From contig NZ_JAQSDN010000065.1 of the NCBI RefSeq assembly GCF_029945925.1, forward strand, positions 50,401-114,400: a DNA stretch of 64,000 nucleotides, in the 5' to 3' direction. This document shows positions 41,682-50,645 of the stretch, in pieces (the stretch's first letter is position 1; every line of letters starts with the position of its first letter). Origin of the DNA: Polaromonas sp. Its GTDB lineage: Bacteria; Pseudomonadota; Gammaproteobacteria; Burkholderiales; Burkholderiaceae_C. Below the pieces are notes generated by a model, which saw only the letters and a list, made by a program, of their open reading frames with translations, was not told where the DNA came from and searched no databases. Made by a program: the position numbers and the translations under genes.

Positions 41682-41960
41682 TTATTCGAGCGCCTGCACG
41701 GACAGACCGTGTTGTTCGGAAAACGCCTGAAGGATGGCGGCAATCTGCATGTCCTGCAAGGTGGTCACCAGCTCGACCATCTTGTGGCCGCTGCCCTTGT
41801 GGCTGTCGCTGATGACCACCGTGGCCGCGCTGTCGCCGGCGGCAAACAGCGCCTGCAGCGTCGGGCCCAGCGCGGCCATCAGCTGCGCGCGTTGTGCTTC
41901 GGGCGCGCGGGTCGCTGCCGGGTAGTGCATCTCAAACGAAAAATTGGTTTTCTGGCTCAT
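41682..41960 (-). CDS. Hypothetical small protein
   Basis: 92-residue soluble protein, start ATG at 41960 (the frame continues upstream without a better start). Sequence runs MSQKTNFSFEMHYPAATRAP, LMAALGPTLQALFAAGDSAA, VVISDSHKGSGHKMVELVTT and ends SVQALE. No signal peptide, membrane helix or domain that I recognise. It stands alone, convergent with the metallopeptidase gene. Compositionally normal for this genome, so likely a real gene. Confidence 0.6.
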   Translation of the reverse strand: MSQKTNFSFEMHYPAATRAPEAQRAQLMAALGPTLQALFAAGDSAATVVISDSHKGSGHKMVELVTTLQDMQIAAILQAFSEQHGLSVQALE

Positions 41961-42071
41961 CCTGATCTTCCATGTCCGTCGGGAAGCTTCCAGTGTGCCT
42001 GCACGCCGGACCGCTGGCGTGGGACAGGGGCGCGCAATGCCGTCGGCGGCCTGGTACCCCAAGCACAAGTT

Positions 42072-42842
42072 CTAAACATCCCCGGCGAGGTCCTTCATTT
42101 CCCAGGCGATGCGCCCCAGCTCGGTTTTGAGCTGCAGGCGCCCCGCGTCGTCCAGACCGGCCAGGCTTCGGGCCAGGTTCACGCGGCGCGGTGAAATGGC
42201 CGGCCCGCGGGAGGCAAACACAATCGCATTGCTTTTTTCTGCGGCCATGACTTCAACCGCGTTGCCGCTGAAGCTGCGGTGGATGCGGCCGGCCAGCACC
42301 GGGTAGTCGGGGTGGTCGTGGTGCAGGTTGACCACCAGCACGCCGTGCTCGCCCAGGGCGGCGAAGCAGTCGTCGTAAAAACGCTGGGAGCACAGCGCCG
42401 CGGGCTGGCCGTCGTGGTCAAAACCGTCGACCAGCAGCACATCGAAGACCGGCGCGGCGGCCTGCAGGTAGAGCGCGCCGTCGGCGGCGATCACTGCAAA
42501 CCGTTCGTCGTCGTCGGGGATCTGGAACTCGCGCCGCAGGGCGATCACATGTGGGTTGATCTCGAGCACGGTCATGCGCGAGGCGGGCAACTGCCGGTGG
42601 CAGAATTTGGCCAGCGAGCCGCCGCCCAGCCCGATCATGCCGATGTGGGCCGGCGCGGGCTGGAACAGCAGAAAACCCATCATGGTCCGGGTGTAGTCCA
42701 CGTCCAGCCGCCAGGGCTGGTGCATGAGCATGCGGCTTTGCAGCTCGCCCAGCGTGAAATGCAGCGACTTCGATGCGCCGTCCTCCCGCACGAAAGGCTT
42801 GGTGTACTGCAGCGACTGGAAAGCGTCGGGCGCCAGCGTCAC
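42072..42842 (-). CDS. Spermidine synthase-like (SAM-binding) protein
   Basis: 256-residue protein with a spermidine synthase/aminopropyltransferase-like methyltransferase fold. The start is GTG 42842, overlapping the stop of the upstream gene by GTGA; codons further upstream belong to the neighbour. SAM-binding features: IGMIGLGGGSLAKFCHRQLP (loop 1), MTVLEINPHVIAL (acidic residue after strand 2) and VFDVLLVDGFDHDG (catalytic-Asp region). N-terminus FQSLQYTKPFVREDGASKSL matches spermine-synthase-like proteins that lack a known substrate. Coupled to a DUF1275 membrane protein. Confidence 0.82.
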   Translation of the reverse strand: MTLAPDAFQSLQYTKPFVREDGASKSLHFTLGELQSRMLMHQPWRLDVDYTRTMMGFLLFQPAPAHIGMIGLGGGSLAKFCHRQLPASRMTVLEINPHVIALRREFQIPDDDERFAVIAADGALYLQAAAPVFDVLLVDGFDHDGQPAALCSQRFYDDCFAALGEHGVLVVNLHHDHPDYPVLAGRIHRSFSGNAVEVMAAEKSNAIVFASRGPAISPRRVNLARSLAGLDDAGRLQLKTELGRIAWEMKDLAGDV

Positions 42843-43630
42843 AGCGACCTCGCGAGCTTGCGCAGGTCCATCGCGACGGCCGGCAGGGCCATCGCCACCA
42901 GCAGCAGGGCAATCGGCAGCGTGGCGCTGAAGCCCATGGCCTTGAAGGCGACGGCGCCAAACAGGCCGCCCGAAAAAAACAGCCCGAGCAGGGTGGCATG
43001 GATGAACAGCTTGTCGGTGTTGGCCTCGACAAACTGGATGTGGTTGGCCTTTTTCGACTGGTTCCAGTAGATCAGGCGCCCCAGCTCGATGCCCAGGTCG
43101 GTGATGACACCGGTCATGTGGGTGGTGCGGATCTCGGCGTGCGAGATCTTGGTGATGATGGCGTTTTGCAGGCCCATGATGAAACACAGCAGCAGCACCG
43201 CCGTCGGCACCAGCAGGGTGGCAAATGATTTCAGGTTGGCGCCCACCAGACCGAACATCAGCAGCAGCACCGCTTCCAGCAACAGGGCCAGCGCGTACTT
43301 GCTGCGCAGCTCCTGGCGCCTGGCCCAGCTGATCAGCAAGGTGGTGGTGATGGCCCCGCCGATAAACGCGGCCAGGCTCACCAGGCCGGCCAGCGCCAGG
43401 CCTATGCTGCCGATCACCAGGTCGTCGGCGATGGCCGAGACGATGCCCGTCATGTGCGAGGTGTAACGCTGCACGGCGAGAAAGCCGCCGGCATTGATGG
43501 CGCCGGCCACAAAGGCCAGGATGCCGCCAAACTGCCGGTTGCTGCGGCGCGTGCGTTCCCTGGCGGTGAGTCGAAGCAGAAATTTGAGCAAGATGGACCT
43601 CTGCCATGCAAGAAGCATGACAGTGGACAT
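42839..43630 (-). CDS. DUF1275 (YoaK-like) membrane protein
   Basis: Inner-membrane protein of 263 residues, about six to seven helices. Signature blocks are FGGILAFVAGAINAGGFLAV, YTSHMTGIVSAIADDLVIG, CFIMGLQNAIITKISHAEIR and TTHMTGVITDLGIELG; the paired (Q/S)HMTG motifs define the family. The start is uncertain: ATG 43630 is used, but ATG 43618 or a TTG nearer the conserved core is possible because no clear SD is seen. Function unknown. It overlaps the next gene by 4 nt, suggesting tight co-expression. Confidence 0.85.
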   Translation of the reverse strand: MSTVMLLAWQRSILLKFLLRLTARERTRRSNRQFGGILAFVAGAINAGGFLAVQRYTSHMTGIVSAIADDLVIGSIGLALAGLVSLAAFIGGAITTTLLISWARRQELRSKYALALLLEAVLLLMFGLVGANLKSFATLLVPTAVLLLCFIMGLQNAIITKISHAEIRTTHMTGVITDLGIELGRLIYWNQSKKANHIQFVEANTDKLFIHATLLGLFFSGGLFGAVAFKAMGFSATLPIALLLVAMALPAVAMDLRKLARSL

Positions 43631-43712
43631 TATGGTGCGGAGAACCGGGGGCGCCGGCACCGCCCACAAGATTCTTGATGAAATCGGCCTCCATCCCTTA
43701 AGTGACGGACGC

Positions 43713-43757
43713 GAGATGCTATTGAATTTGTAGCGCTTCGGGTTTGACCCTCGGATG
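43713..43757 (-). repeat. Family 1 hairpin repeat, partial intergenic copy
   Basis: GCTATTGAATTTGTAGC palindrome followed by GCTTCGGGTTTGACCC. It lies between the DUF1631 and DUF1275 genes (143-nt gap). The GGGCG block is degenerate. Confidence 0.55.
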
Positions 43758-43773
43758 GGCCGGCAAGCCGGCG

Positions 43774-46335
43774 TTAAGCGGCACGGCCTTGCGGATCCAC
43801 CGGCGTGGCCTCCTTGACCAGGTGGTCCAGCGCGTGGGCCACCACGCCGTGGGTTTGGACCGGGCGCAGCAGGCGGTCCCTGATCAGGCGTTCGCAACTG
43901 CGTTTGGTCATGGAGTGGGGCTGGCCGCCGTGGCTGACGAACATGAACAGGGTGCCGCGAGTGCTGGCCCAGATCAGCTGCGCACGCAGCCAGTGGCGCC
44001 GGGAGTAGAGATCCACCCAGCTGCCTTCGCGCAGGCCCATCAGGATGTCTTCGGGCTGGCGCCCGTCATCGCCGTCGGCAGCCGTCGGGGTGTCGTCAGC
44101 GCCGCTGTCGGGCACTGCGTGTACCGGCGTGTCGTCCTCCGGCGTGGCGCTCAGCGCCGCCGGCCCGGACGGCAAGGTGTCTTCAAAGCCGGCCTGATCG
44201 AGTTCCTGCGGCGCCAGCCAGGGCTGGCCGGCGGCCTTGGCTTTGCGCTGCTCGGGGGTGGCCGGCAGGAGGTCGCTCAGGTCGGACAGGTCGGTTTCGG
44301 CCAAGGCCACTTCCAGCGGGGCGTTGTCCGATTCGACGGCGTCGCGCCGGCTGCGCACGCGGCGCAGTTTGAGCACCGGGCGGTGCAGTCTTTCCATGGC
44401 GTCGAAAAACGCCTCGGTCTCGCCCGGGTCCAGCCCCAGCGATGCCAGGCCGGCATGCAGCTTGCCGAGCAGGCCGGGAATCATCGCGATGAGTTTGCCC
44501 GGTCGCTTGAGCGTGGCTTCGCGCTTGACGCTCCAGAGCAGGTCCGTCACCAGTGAGCCGTAACCCTGGGGATCGATCTGGCGCGCGGTGTCGGTCAACC
44601 GGGCATGCGCCATCACCAGCGCCCAGGGCCCGAACAGGAAGTCCAGCACCACCCCGGGCACATGGTCCAGGTCGGCGCGCAGACTCATGTCCAGGGCAAT
44701 CTGGTCGGCCTGCGCCTGCCGCTCTTCGGCAAGCTGCATGGTCTGGCGCATGTTGCCGCGCAGATCACGCTCGTGCTGGTCCTGCTCGTCCCACAGCGCC
44801 TGCAGCTCGGCCAGCGCGGCACCAAAGGGCCGGGCGTCTTCGATCTCCAGGGCGTTGAGCCCGTTGAAGGCCTCGGTCAGCGAATGGAAAAAAACGTCGA
44901 ACGCCGGGTTGTGTTCGTCGTTGTACTTGAAGCTGCGCTGCGCCACACGCTCCATCAGGCGGCGCCCGGGGTGGCTTTCCTCGCTGAAAAAGCGTGAGTC
45001 CACCATGGCCAGGCGCAGCAGCGAAGGCTCCAGCGCCACAATTGCCTCGCGCACCGGCACCAGCAGGCGCGGGTCCTGCGCGACCTGGTTGACCAGTTTT
45101 TTCACCACCTCCATGCCCAGCACCTGGCCGACACGGGTGGCGTCTTTGCGCAGCTGCGTGCGCACCAGCGCGCGCTCGCGGGCGCGGCCGTAGACGCCCC
45201 AGACCTGCGAGCTGAGCTGGCTCAGCACGTCCACGATGCGCGACGGGCTGTCCGGCCCCTCGTCGGCGTCCTGCGCCGGCAGTGCCGGGCGGCGCGGGTC
45301 GCTGCGGGTGCCGCGGTAGCTGCGGTCGTCATCGCCGGTAGTGCCGGTATCGGCGGGGCCCGGCTCGGCCTGCAGCGCCGCCTGTGCCGAGTCGGGTGTG
45401 CCCTTGAGCGCGATCAGCTCTTCTTCAATGGTGGCGTAATAGGCGGGCGCCAGCCCGTGGTCGGCGTTGCTGCCGCCGCGAAACAGGAAGTCCTGGAACA
45501 GCGCGTCCTTGACTTCGTAGTTGGACAGGTCCGCGTAGTGCGACGGCACCCGGGTGAAGGGCTCGTCCGAGGCGTAACCGATGCCGACGGGGCCGCCTTG
45601 CGCACCCGGCCCGGCGCCGGGCTTGTCGCCCGCGGGGGTGCCGGCTGCGGCGCTGCCCGGCTTTTTGCCGGCGCTGGCGGGCGTCTGCAGCACCCGGTAG
45701 CTGGCGGCCTGCACCTTGGCCAGTTCCAGCACATTGATCAGCCGCTCGTAGATGCGTTTGAGTTCGCGCCCCAGGGGCTCGCCAAGGTGCTTGATCCACA
45801 AGGCGCTGATGGCGGGCGCCACCGGCGCGCCCAACAGCAGGGTGCGCAGCGTCTGCGCATACACCTCGGGCCGCACCGGGTTGGCCTGCGCGCGGACATT
45901 GACCAGCCCCTGCGCCGAGCTCATCAGGCCGTCGAGTTCGGCCAGCACCTGCTCGACCAAGGGCGAGACCTGCTGCAGCAGCCGCGAGGACTCGATGCCT
46001 TCCTCGACCTGGGTGTCGTCCACCAGCGAAAACATGTCGGCGCCCGCCAGCGCAGGCACCGGGGTGCGCGCCGCGACCGGCTGCGCAGCCGGTTTTGCGG
46101 GCTGGCTGAAGGCGGCCAGCAGGGCCCCGGGGTATTGCGCACACCAGCCGTCTCGGTGGCGCAGCAGTTCGCGCCAGGCCAGTGCCAGGTCGTCGCGCTC
46201 GCTGATTTTCAGGCTTTGTGTTTCTGCCACCTGCAGGGCCGCCACCGCGTGGTCGATACAGCGTTCAAGCGCCGGCTTGGCGGCCTTGGCAGCCTCCTGC
46301 AGACAGCGGAGTAAGACGTCGGCTTGCGATGCCAT
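43774..46335 (-). CDS. DUF1631 family protein
   Basis: Large 853-residue soluble, mostly helical protein of the DUF1631 family, of unknown function. It begins ASQADVLLRCLQEAAKAAKP; the middle has a Gly/Pro/Ala-rich linker (about 205-245) and a charged linker with GDDDRSYRGTRSDPRRPALP. Core blocks include HPGRRLMERVAQRSFKYNDE and LDHVPGVVLDFLFGPWALVM. The C-terminal 90 residues (GSWVDLYSRRHWLRAQLIWA) look like a small beta domain reminiscent of PilZ-type folds; that comparison is inference. Single-gene unit as far as can be seen. Confidence 0.85.
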   Translation of the reverse strand: MASQADVLLRCLQEAAKAAKPALERCIDHAVAALQVAETQSLKISERDDLALAWRELLRHRDGWCAQYPGALLAAFSQPAKPAAQPVAARTPVPALAGADMFSLVDDTQVEEGIESSRLLQQVSPLVEQVLAELDGLMSSAQGLVNVRAQANPVRPEVYAQTLRTLLLGAPVAPAISALWIKHLGEPLGRELKRIYERLINVLELAKVQAASYRVLQTPASAGKKPGSAAAGTPAGDKPGAGPGAQGGPVGIGYASDEPFTRVPSHYADLSNYEVKDALFQDFLFRGGSNADHGLAPAYYATIEEELIALKGTPDSAQAALQAEPGPADTGTTGDDDRSYRGTRSDPRRPALPAQDADEGPDSPSRIVDVLSQLSSQVWGVYGRARERALVRTQLRKDATRVGQVLGMEVVKKLVNQVAQDPRLLVPVREAIVALEPSLLRLAMVDSRFFSEESHPGRRLMERVAQRSFKYNDEHNPAFDVFFHSLTEAFNGLNALEIEDARPFGAALAELQALWDEQDQHERDLRGNMRQTMQLAEERQAQADQIALDMSLRADLDHVPGVVLDFLFGPWALVMAHARLTDTARQIDPQGYGSLVTDLLWSVKREATLKRPGKLIAMIPGLLGKLHAGLASLGLDPGETEAFFDAMERLHRPVLKLRRVRSRRDAVESDNAPLEVALAETDLSDLSDLLPATPEQRKAKAAGQPWLAPQELDQAGFEDTLPSGPAALSATPEDDTPVHAVPDSGADDTPTAADGDDGRQPEDILMGLREGSWVDLYSRRHWLRAQLIWASTRGTLFMFVSHGGQPHSMTKRSCERLIRDRLLRPVQTHGVVAHALDHLVKEATPVDPQGRAA

Positions 46336-46874
46336 GGTGGAGGGCGAGGTGGCTAACAGAGGAAAAGGAGTGGACGTGAATACGTGTCAAGTCAATTTTC
46401 CGGGAAAAAATTCCGGTTCAACCTGACCCCGAAGTGTGGGCTGAACCGGCAGGATGCTGCTGGAAATGCCGAAGTATCTTGTAACGATTTCTAACCCGCT
46501 GCGCAGCAAAGAGATGCTGCTTACATTCCACCGGCGTGGGCGCAGCACGCTGGCGCGTGCCGGCGGCACCGTCTGGTGCTTCCGCCTTCGGTGGCGAGCT
46601 CGTGCAGACAAATCCGGCAGGAGCCCAACAGGGACGGGCGCCTGTAGCTATGTTTTGCATAGCGAATCAGGGCGGCCCGTGCGGCGGCGGCTGCCTGCCT
46701 GCCGGCGTGCCCTGTTTCCACGCGGCCGGGCCCGGACGGCACCAGCCATAACAAACCGTTGCAGTTTGTTGTGGCTTTGAACGGGCGACCAGAGCCCGGG
46801 GAACAAAGCCGGTCCAGGCCGGGTCAAATTTCTTGCAGCGGACCCGTTTTTCCCCGCTGTCAGGAGGTGTAACC
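46336..46874. other. 539-nt spacer between the divergent DUF1631 and SPW-protein genes
   Basis: No convincing gene. It holds the promoter area of both genes, a family 1 repeat at 46609-46667 and GC-rich low-information sequence. Open frames of about 70-110 codons here start without a ribosome-binding site and show no conserved motif. Confidence 0.55.
46609..46667 (+). repeat. Family 1 hairpin repeat, intergenic copy (before SPW gene)
   Basis: AAATCCGGCAGGAGCCC, CAACAGGGACGGGCGCCTGT and the palindrome GCTATGTTTTGCATAGC in one run. Confidence 0.8.
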
Positions 46875-47240
46875 ATGGAGCAAGTGAAACACTGGCAAGA
46901 CCCGATCAATGCCTTGTTGGGTCTCTGGGTCCTTCTTTCGCCCTGGGCGCTGGGTTTCCAGGATGACAGGGTGATCATGCTGAACGCGGTCATCGTCGGC
47001 GCGGCCCTGGTCGCCGTGGCGCTGGGGGCGATTTTTGTCCCGCGTGCCTGGGAAGAGTGGACCGAGGGGGCCCTGGGCGTCTGGCTGATCGCCTCGCCCT
47101 GGGCACTGGGGTTCAGCACGCATGAGCAGGCCATGCCCAATGCGGTGGTGGTCGGCCTGGCCATTGCCGTTCTGGCCCTGTGGACGCTGCTGACCGACAA
47201 GGACTACAGCGGCTGGGCACGCGACCGGACGGTGCGCTGA
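46875..47240 (+). CDS. SPW repeat membrane protein
   Basis: 121-residue membrane protein with two copies of the SPW motif: WVLLSPWALGF (about residues 18-28) and WLIASPWALGF (about 69-79), each within a helix pair, so four helices in total. The upstream frame is open to 46833, but ATG 46875 has a near-ideal SD (AGGAGGTG, 46862-46869). SPW proteins are widespread and of unknown function. It sits alone between the DUF1631 gene and the malate synthase unit. Confidence 0.85.
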   Translation: MEQVKHWQDPINALLGLWVLLSPWALGFQDDRVIMLNAVIVGAALVAVALGAIFVPRAWEEWTEGALGVWLIASPWALGFSTHEQAMPNAVVVGLAIAVLALWTLLTDKDYSGWARDRTVR

Positions 47241-47359
47241 GCGATCGGCGGCCGGCCGTGGCGGGCTGAGGCCGGTTGCGGCCAGGTGACAACCACAGCG
47301 TAGCGCGCTGTGGTGGGAGGGTGTTGGCCCGAACAGGGTCGCAGCCCTCCAATGAGGAA

Positions 47360-47385
47360 GCAAAAACGGCGCCCGAAGGCGCCGT
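47360..47385 (-). terminator. Rho-independent terminator downstream of glcB
   Basis: On the minus strand ACGGCGCC-TTCG-GGCGCCGT (8-bp perfect stem, TTCG loop; 47366-47385) is followed by TTTTTG. It lies about 120 nt past the glcB stop in the direction of glcB transcription. Confidence 0.75.
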
Positions 47386-47404
47386 GGAGGGCGGTTTGTG
47401 CATC

Positions 47405-47461
47405 AAATCCGGCTCTGGCCCTTGTGGGACGGCCGGAGATAGCTACTAATTTAGTAGCAAG
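47405..47461 (+). repeat. Family 1 hairpin repeat, intergenic copy (after glcB)
   Basis: TCCGGCTCTGGCCCTTGTGG, GACGGCCGGAGATA and the perfect palindrome GCTACTAATTTAGTAGC. It lies between the glcB stop and the terminator hairpin. Confidence 0.8.
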
Positions 47462-47503
47462 TCATGGATGCCGGATCAAGCCCGGCATGACACCCCAGAC
47501 ATG

Positions 47504-49720
47504 TCAGGCGCTGCCGGCCTTGACCTTCAGCCGCCAGGCGTGCAGCAGCGGCTCGGTGTAGCCGCTCGGTTGCTCCAGGCCTTTGAACACCAGGTCGCAC
47601 GCTGCCTTGTAGGCGGCGGAAGTGTCGAAGTGGCCGGCCATGGGCTGGTACAGCGGGTCGCCAGCGTTCTGTTTGTCCACCACGGCAGCCATGCGTTCAA
47701 AGGTTTCCTTCACCTGCGCGTGGCTGACCACGCCGTGCAGCAGCCAGTTGGCCATGTGCTGGCTGGAGATGCGCAGGGTGGCGCGGTCTTCCATCAGGCC
47801 GACGTTGTGGATGTCGGGCACCTTGGAGCAGCCCACGCCCTGGTCGATCCAGCGCACCACATAACCGAGGATGCCCTGGGCGTTGTTGTCGAGCTCCTGC
47901 TGTTTCGCCTCGGCGCTCCAGTCCGGCGTGGCCGTGACGGGAACTTGCAGCAGGCCGTTCAACAATGCATTGCGCTCCTTGCCGGCGTCGATTTTCTCGA
48001 GGTCTTTCTGCACCTTGCTGACCTTGACTTGGTGGTAGTGCAGCGCATGCAGCGTCGCGCCGGTCGGGCTGGGCACCCAGGCGGTGTTGGCGCCGGCGTT
48101 GGGGTGGGCAATCTTCTGATCCATCATGGCTTTCATGAGGTCGGGCATGGCCCACATGCCTTTGCCGATCTGCGCCTTGCCGCGCAGGCCGCAGGACAGA
48201 CCGACCAGCACGTTGTTCTTCTCGTAAGCCGCGATCCAGGCGCTGCTTTTCATGTCGCCCTTGCGGATCATGGGTCCGGCATGCATGGCGGTGTGCATCT
48301 CGTCGCCGGTGCGGTCCAGGAAGCCGGTGTTGATGAAGGCGACGCGGCTCTTGGCCGCGGCGATGCAGGCTTTCAGGTTGACGCTGGTGCGGCGCTCTTC
48401 GTCCATGATGCCGAGCTTGACGGTGCTGTCGGGCAGACCCAGCATTTTTTCGACACGGCTGAACAGCTCGGCGGCAAAGGCGACTTCGGCCGGGCCGTGC
48501 ATCTTGGGCTTGACGATGTAGACCGATCCCTTGCGCGAGTTCTTGATGCCTTTTTTGCCCTTGCGCTTCAGGTCGTGAATCGCGATCGTCGTGGTGACGA
48601 CGGCGTCGAGGATGCCTTCGGGGATTTCTTTGGTCGAGCCGTCGGCGGCGGTGTAAAGGATGGCCGGGTTGGTCATCAGGTGGCCGACATTGCGCACAAA
48701 CATCAGCGAGCGGCCGTGCAGGGTGACGGGTTTGCCCGTGGGCGAGGTGTAATCGCGGTCGGGGTTCAGGCCGCGGGTGAAGGTCTTGCCGTCCTTGGTG
48801 ACGCTCTCGGTCAGCGTGCCCTGCAAAATGCCCAGCCAGTTGCTGTAGGCCAGCACCTTGTCGTCGGCGTCGACCACGGCCACGGAATCTTCCAGGTCGA
48901 GGATGGTCGACAGTGCCGCTTCCACCACCAGGTCGCTGACGCCGGCCGCGTCGCTTTTGCCGATCGGCGTGCTGCGGTCGATGCGGATGTCGATGTGCAG
49001 GCCGTTGTGCTGTAGCAGCACGGACGACGGTGCCGAGGCCTTGCCCTGGTAACCGATGAGCTGGCCCGCATCGGCCAGCGTGGTGTTTTTGCCGCCCTGG
49101 AGGGTGACGACCAGCTTGCCGCCCCTCAGCGCATACCCGGTCGAATCGATGTGTGAGCCCTTGACCAGCGGCGCGGTGCGGTCCAGCACATACCGTGCGT
49201 ACTCAATGACTTTGGCGCCGCGCACCGGGTTGTAGCCCTTGCCTTTTTCAGCGCCATTGTCTTCGGAGAGCACGTCGGTGCCATACAGGGCGTCGTACAG
49301 CGAGCCCCAGCGCGCATTGGCCGCGTTCAGCGCATAACGCGCATTCAGGATGGGCACCACCAGTTGCGGACCGGCCTGTTTGGCGAGTTCGGCATCGACA
49401 TTGCCGGTGGTGATGGTGACTTTTTTCGGCGCGGGCACGAGGTAGCCGGTTTTCTCGAGGAAGGCGCGGTAGGCCTTCATGTCGGCAATCGGTCCGGGGT
49501 TGGCTTTGTGCCAGCTGTCCATCTCGGTCTGCAGGCGGTCGCGCTCGGCCAGCAGGGCGATGTTTTTCGGGGCCAGGTCCGCCACGATGGCGTCAAAACC
49601 TTTCCAGAAGGCGGCACGGTCCACGCCGGTGCCGGGCAGGACCTTGTCATCGACAAAGCGTTGCAGAACCGTGGCCACCTGCAGGCCGTGGAGCGATGTG
49701 CGTGGGGTTGTTGTCGTCAT
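47504..49720 (-). CDS. glcB: Malate synthase G
   Basis: Condenses glyoxylate with acetyl-CoA to malate in the cytoplasm. At 738 residues it is the long G isoform (E. coli 723). Family blocks seen: VPILNARYALNAANARWGSL, NSRKGSVYIVKPKMHGPAEV, LGIMDEERRTSVNLKACIAA (Mg-ligand Glu/Asp and Arg region), INTGFLDRTGDEMHTAMHAG and KGMWAMPDLM. The C-terminus carries CSKVPDIHNVGLMEDRATLR typical of GlcB. It lies 58 nt downstream of a haloacid dehalogenase gene on the same strand and ends before a strong terminator. Confidence 0.97.
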   Translation of the reverse strand: MTTTTPRTSLHGLQVATVLQRFVDDKVLPGTGVDRAAFWKGFDAIVADLAPKNIALLAERDRLQTEMDSWHKANPGPIADMKAYRAFLEKTGYLVPAPKKVTITTGNVDAELAKQAGPQLVVPILNARYALNAANARWGSLYDALYGTDVLSEDNGAEKGKGYNPVRGAKVIEYARYVLDRTAPLVKGSHIDSTGYALRGGKLVVTLQGGKNTTLADAGQLIGYQGKASAPSSVLLQHNGLHIDIRIDRSTPIGKSDAAGVSDLVVEAALSTILDLEDSVAVVDADDKVLAYSNWLGILQGTLTESVTKDGKTFTRGLNPDRDYTSPTGKPVTLHGRSLMFVRNVGHLMTNPAILYTAADGSTKEIPEGILDAVVTTTIAIHDLKRKGKKGIKNSRKGSVYIVKPKMHGPAEVAFAAELFSRVEKMLGLPDSTVKLGIMDEERRTSVNLKACIAAAKSRVAFINTGFLDRTGDEMHTAMHAGPMIRKGDMKSSAWIAAYEKNNVLVGLSCGLRGKAQIGKGMWAMPDLMKAMMDQKIAHPNAGANTAWVPSPTGATLHALHYHQVKVSKVQKDLEKIDAGKERNALLNGLLQVPVTATPDWSAEAKQQELDNNAQGILGYVVRWIDQGVGCSKVPDIHNVGLMEDRATLRISSQHMANWLLHGVVSHAQVKETFERMAAVVDKQNAGDPLYQPMAGHFDTSAAYKAACDLVFKGLEQPSGYTEPLLHAWRLKVKAGSA

Positions 49721-49778
49721 GGGGGAACCTCAAAAAAGGGCAAAAAGAAAAAAAGAAAGATCGAAATCGTGAAACGGA

Positions 49779-50486
49779 TTATCCCGCCGGGAAGAAACCC
49801 AGCACATCGCGCAGATTGCTGCCGGTACGCGTGGGCTGTGTGCCCAGCTCCTCGAAGGGCAGGGCGTAACGGTTGACCCAGAGTGTCTGGTAGCCGTACC
49901 AGGTCGCGGCGAGCGCGTCCCAGCTGTTGCAGCTGACAAAGGCGATCTGCGGCGCGGCCAGGCCCGTGGCCTGCGGCCCGAGCGCATAGGCCTCGGGGTG
50001 GGTCTTGTATTTGCGGATGCTGTCGACACTGAGCACATGGTCGAGCAGGTCCTCGAGTCCGGCGGACTTGACGGCCACGTCCAGCATCGAAGGATCGCCG
50101 TTGGACAAAATGCCGGTGACGATGCCGCGTTTTTTCAAAGCCTGCAGCACCTCGCGGTTTTCCGGAAAGGCCGACAGGTGCCGGTACTGGTTCATCAGCC
50201 GATCTTCGCGTTCGGCCGTCAGGTCCAGGCCCAGGCGCTTGCACGCGTAACGCAGGCCGGCGCGGGTCAGCTCCCAGAACGGCCGGTAGTGCTGACCGCC
50301 ATTGCTGGTGGTCACCAGCCGCGTGTATTCAATCTGCTTGTCGCGCCAGAGCACGCCCAGCGCCTGGCCCTGGCCCGGAAACAGTTGCTCCGCCAGCAGG
50401 CCGACGCTGTACACGTCGAACAGCGTGCCGTAGGCATCAAAGAGAACAGCCCGTGGCACGACGTGCCCGGCTTTGGGTTTTTCCAT
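49779..50486 (-). CDS. Haloacid dehalogenase, type II
   Basis: HAD-superfamily hydrolase of 235 residues matching L-2-haloacid dehalogenases: motif I FDAYGTLFDVYS (nucleophile Asp in the first FDAYGT), the LILSNG-type motif II GILSNGDPSMLD, motif III Lys in SVDSIRKYKTHPEAY, and motif IV FVSCNSWDALAATWYG. These substitute halide by hydroxyl, for example chloroacetate to glycolate. It precedes glcB on the same strand, which would use glyoxylate derived from glycolate. Whether haloacids are the real substrate is unknown. The start faces a divergent CoA-transferase gene across an AT-rich gap. Confidence 0.88.
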   Translation of the reverse strand: MEKPKAGHVVPRAVLFDAYGTLFDVYSVGLLAEQLFPGQGQALGVLWRDKQIEYTRLVTTSNGGQHYRPFWELTRAGLRYACKRLGLDLTAEREDRLMNQYRHLSAFPENREVLQALKKRGIVTGILSNGDPSMLDVAVKSAGLEDLLDHVLSVDSIRKYKTHPEAYALGPQATGLAAPQIAFVSCNSWDALAATWYGYQTLWVNRYALPFEELGTQPTRTGSNLRDVLGFFPAG

Positions 50487-50645
50487 GGCTAGACTGTATT
50501 TGATACTTTGACAAAGATTAATTGATTAAAAAGTGATTTATCCATGACATATTTGAATGTAATTTCCGGATCTGACGGGCGCCGCATAATTTGCAGGTCA
50601 TGAGCCAAGCGGTCGGCCAACCACCGCCTATCAAGGAATTCCACC
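50487..50645. promoter_or_regulatory. AT-rich divergent promoter region
   Basis: The 159-nt gap between the divergent dehalogenase and CoA-transferase genes is the most AT-rich stretch in the window (50495-50580). It contains CTTTGACAAAG (a perfect CTTTG/CAAAG inverted repeat around one base), TTGATTAAAAAG and ATTTGAATGTAATT. TTGAC-AAAG-ATTAA (50508-50521) resembles an FNR half-consensus with two mismatches. Probably two back-to-back promoters with an operator; the regulator might be the LysR-type protein encoded 1.3 kb downstream. Confidence 0.5.

Noticed and set aside
46454..46780. 108-codon frame in the DUF1631-SPW spacer
   Set aside because: Covers a family 1 repeat; low-complexity Arg-rich translation and no ribosome-binding site.
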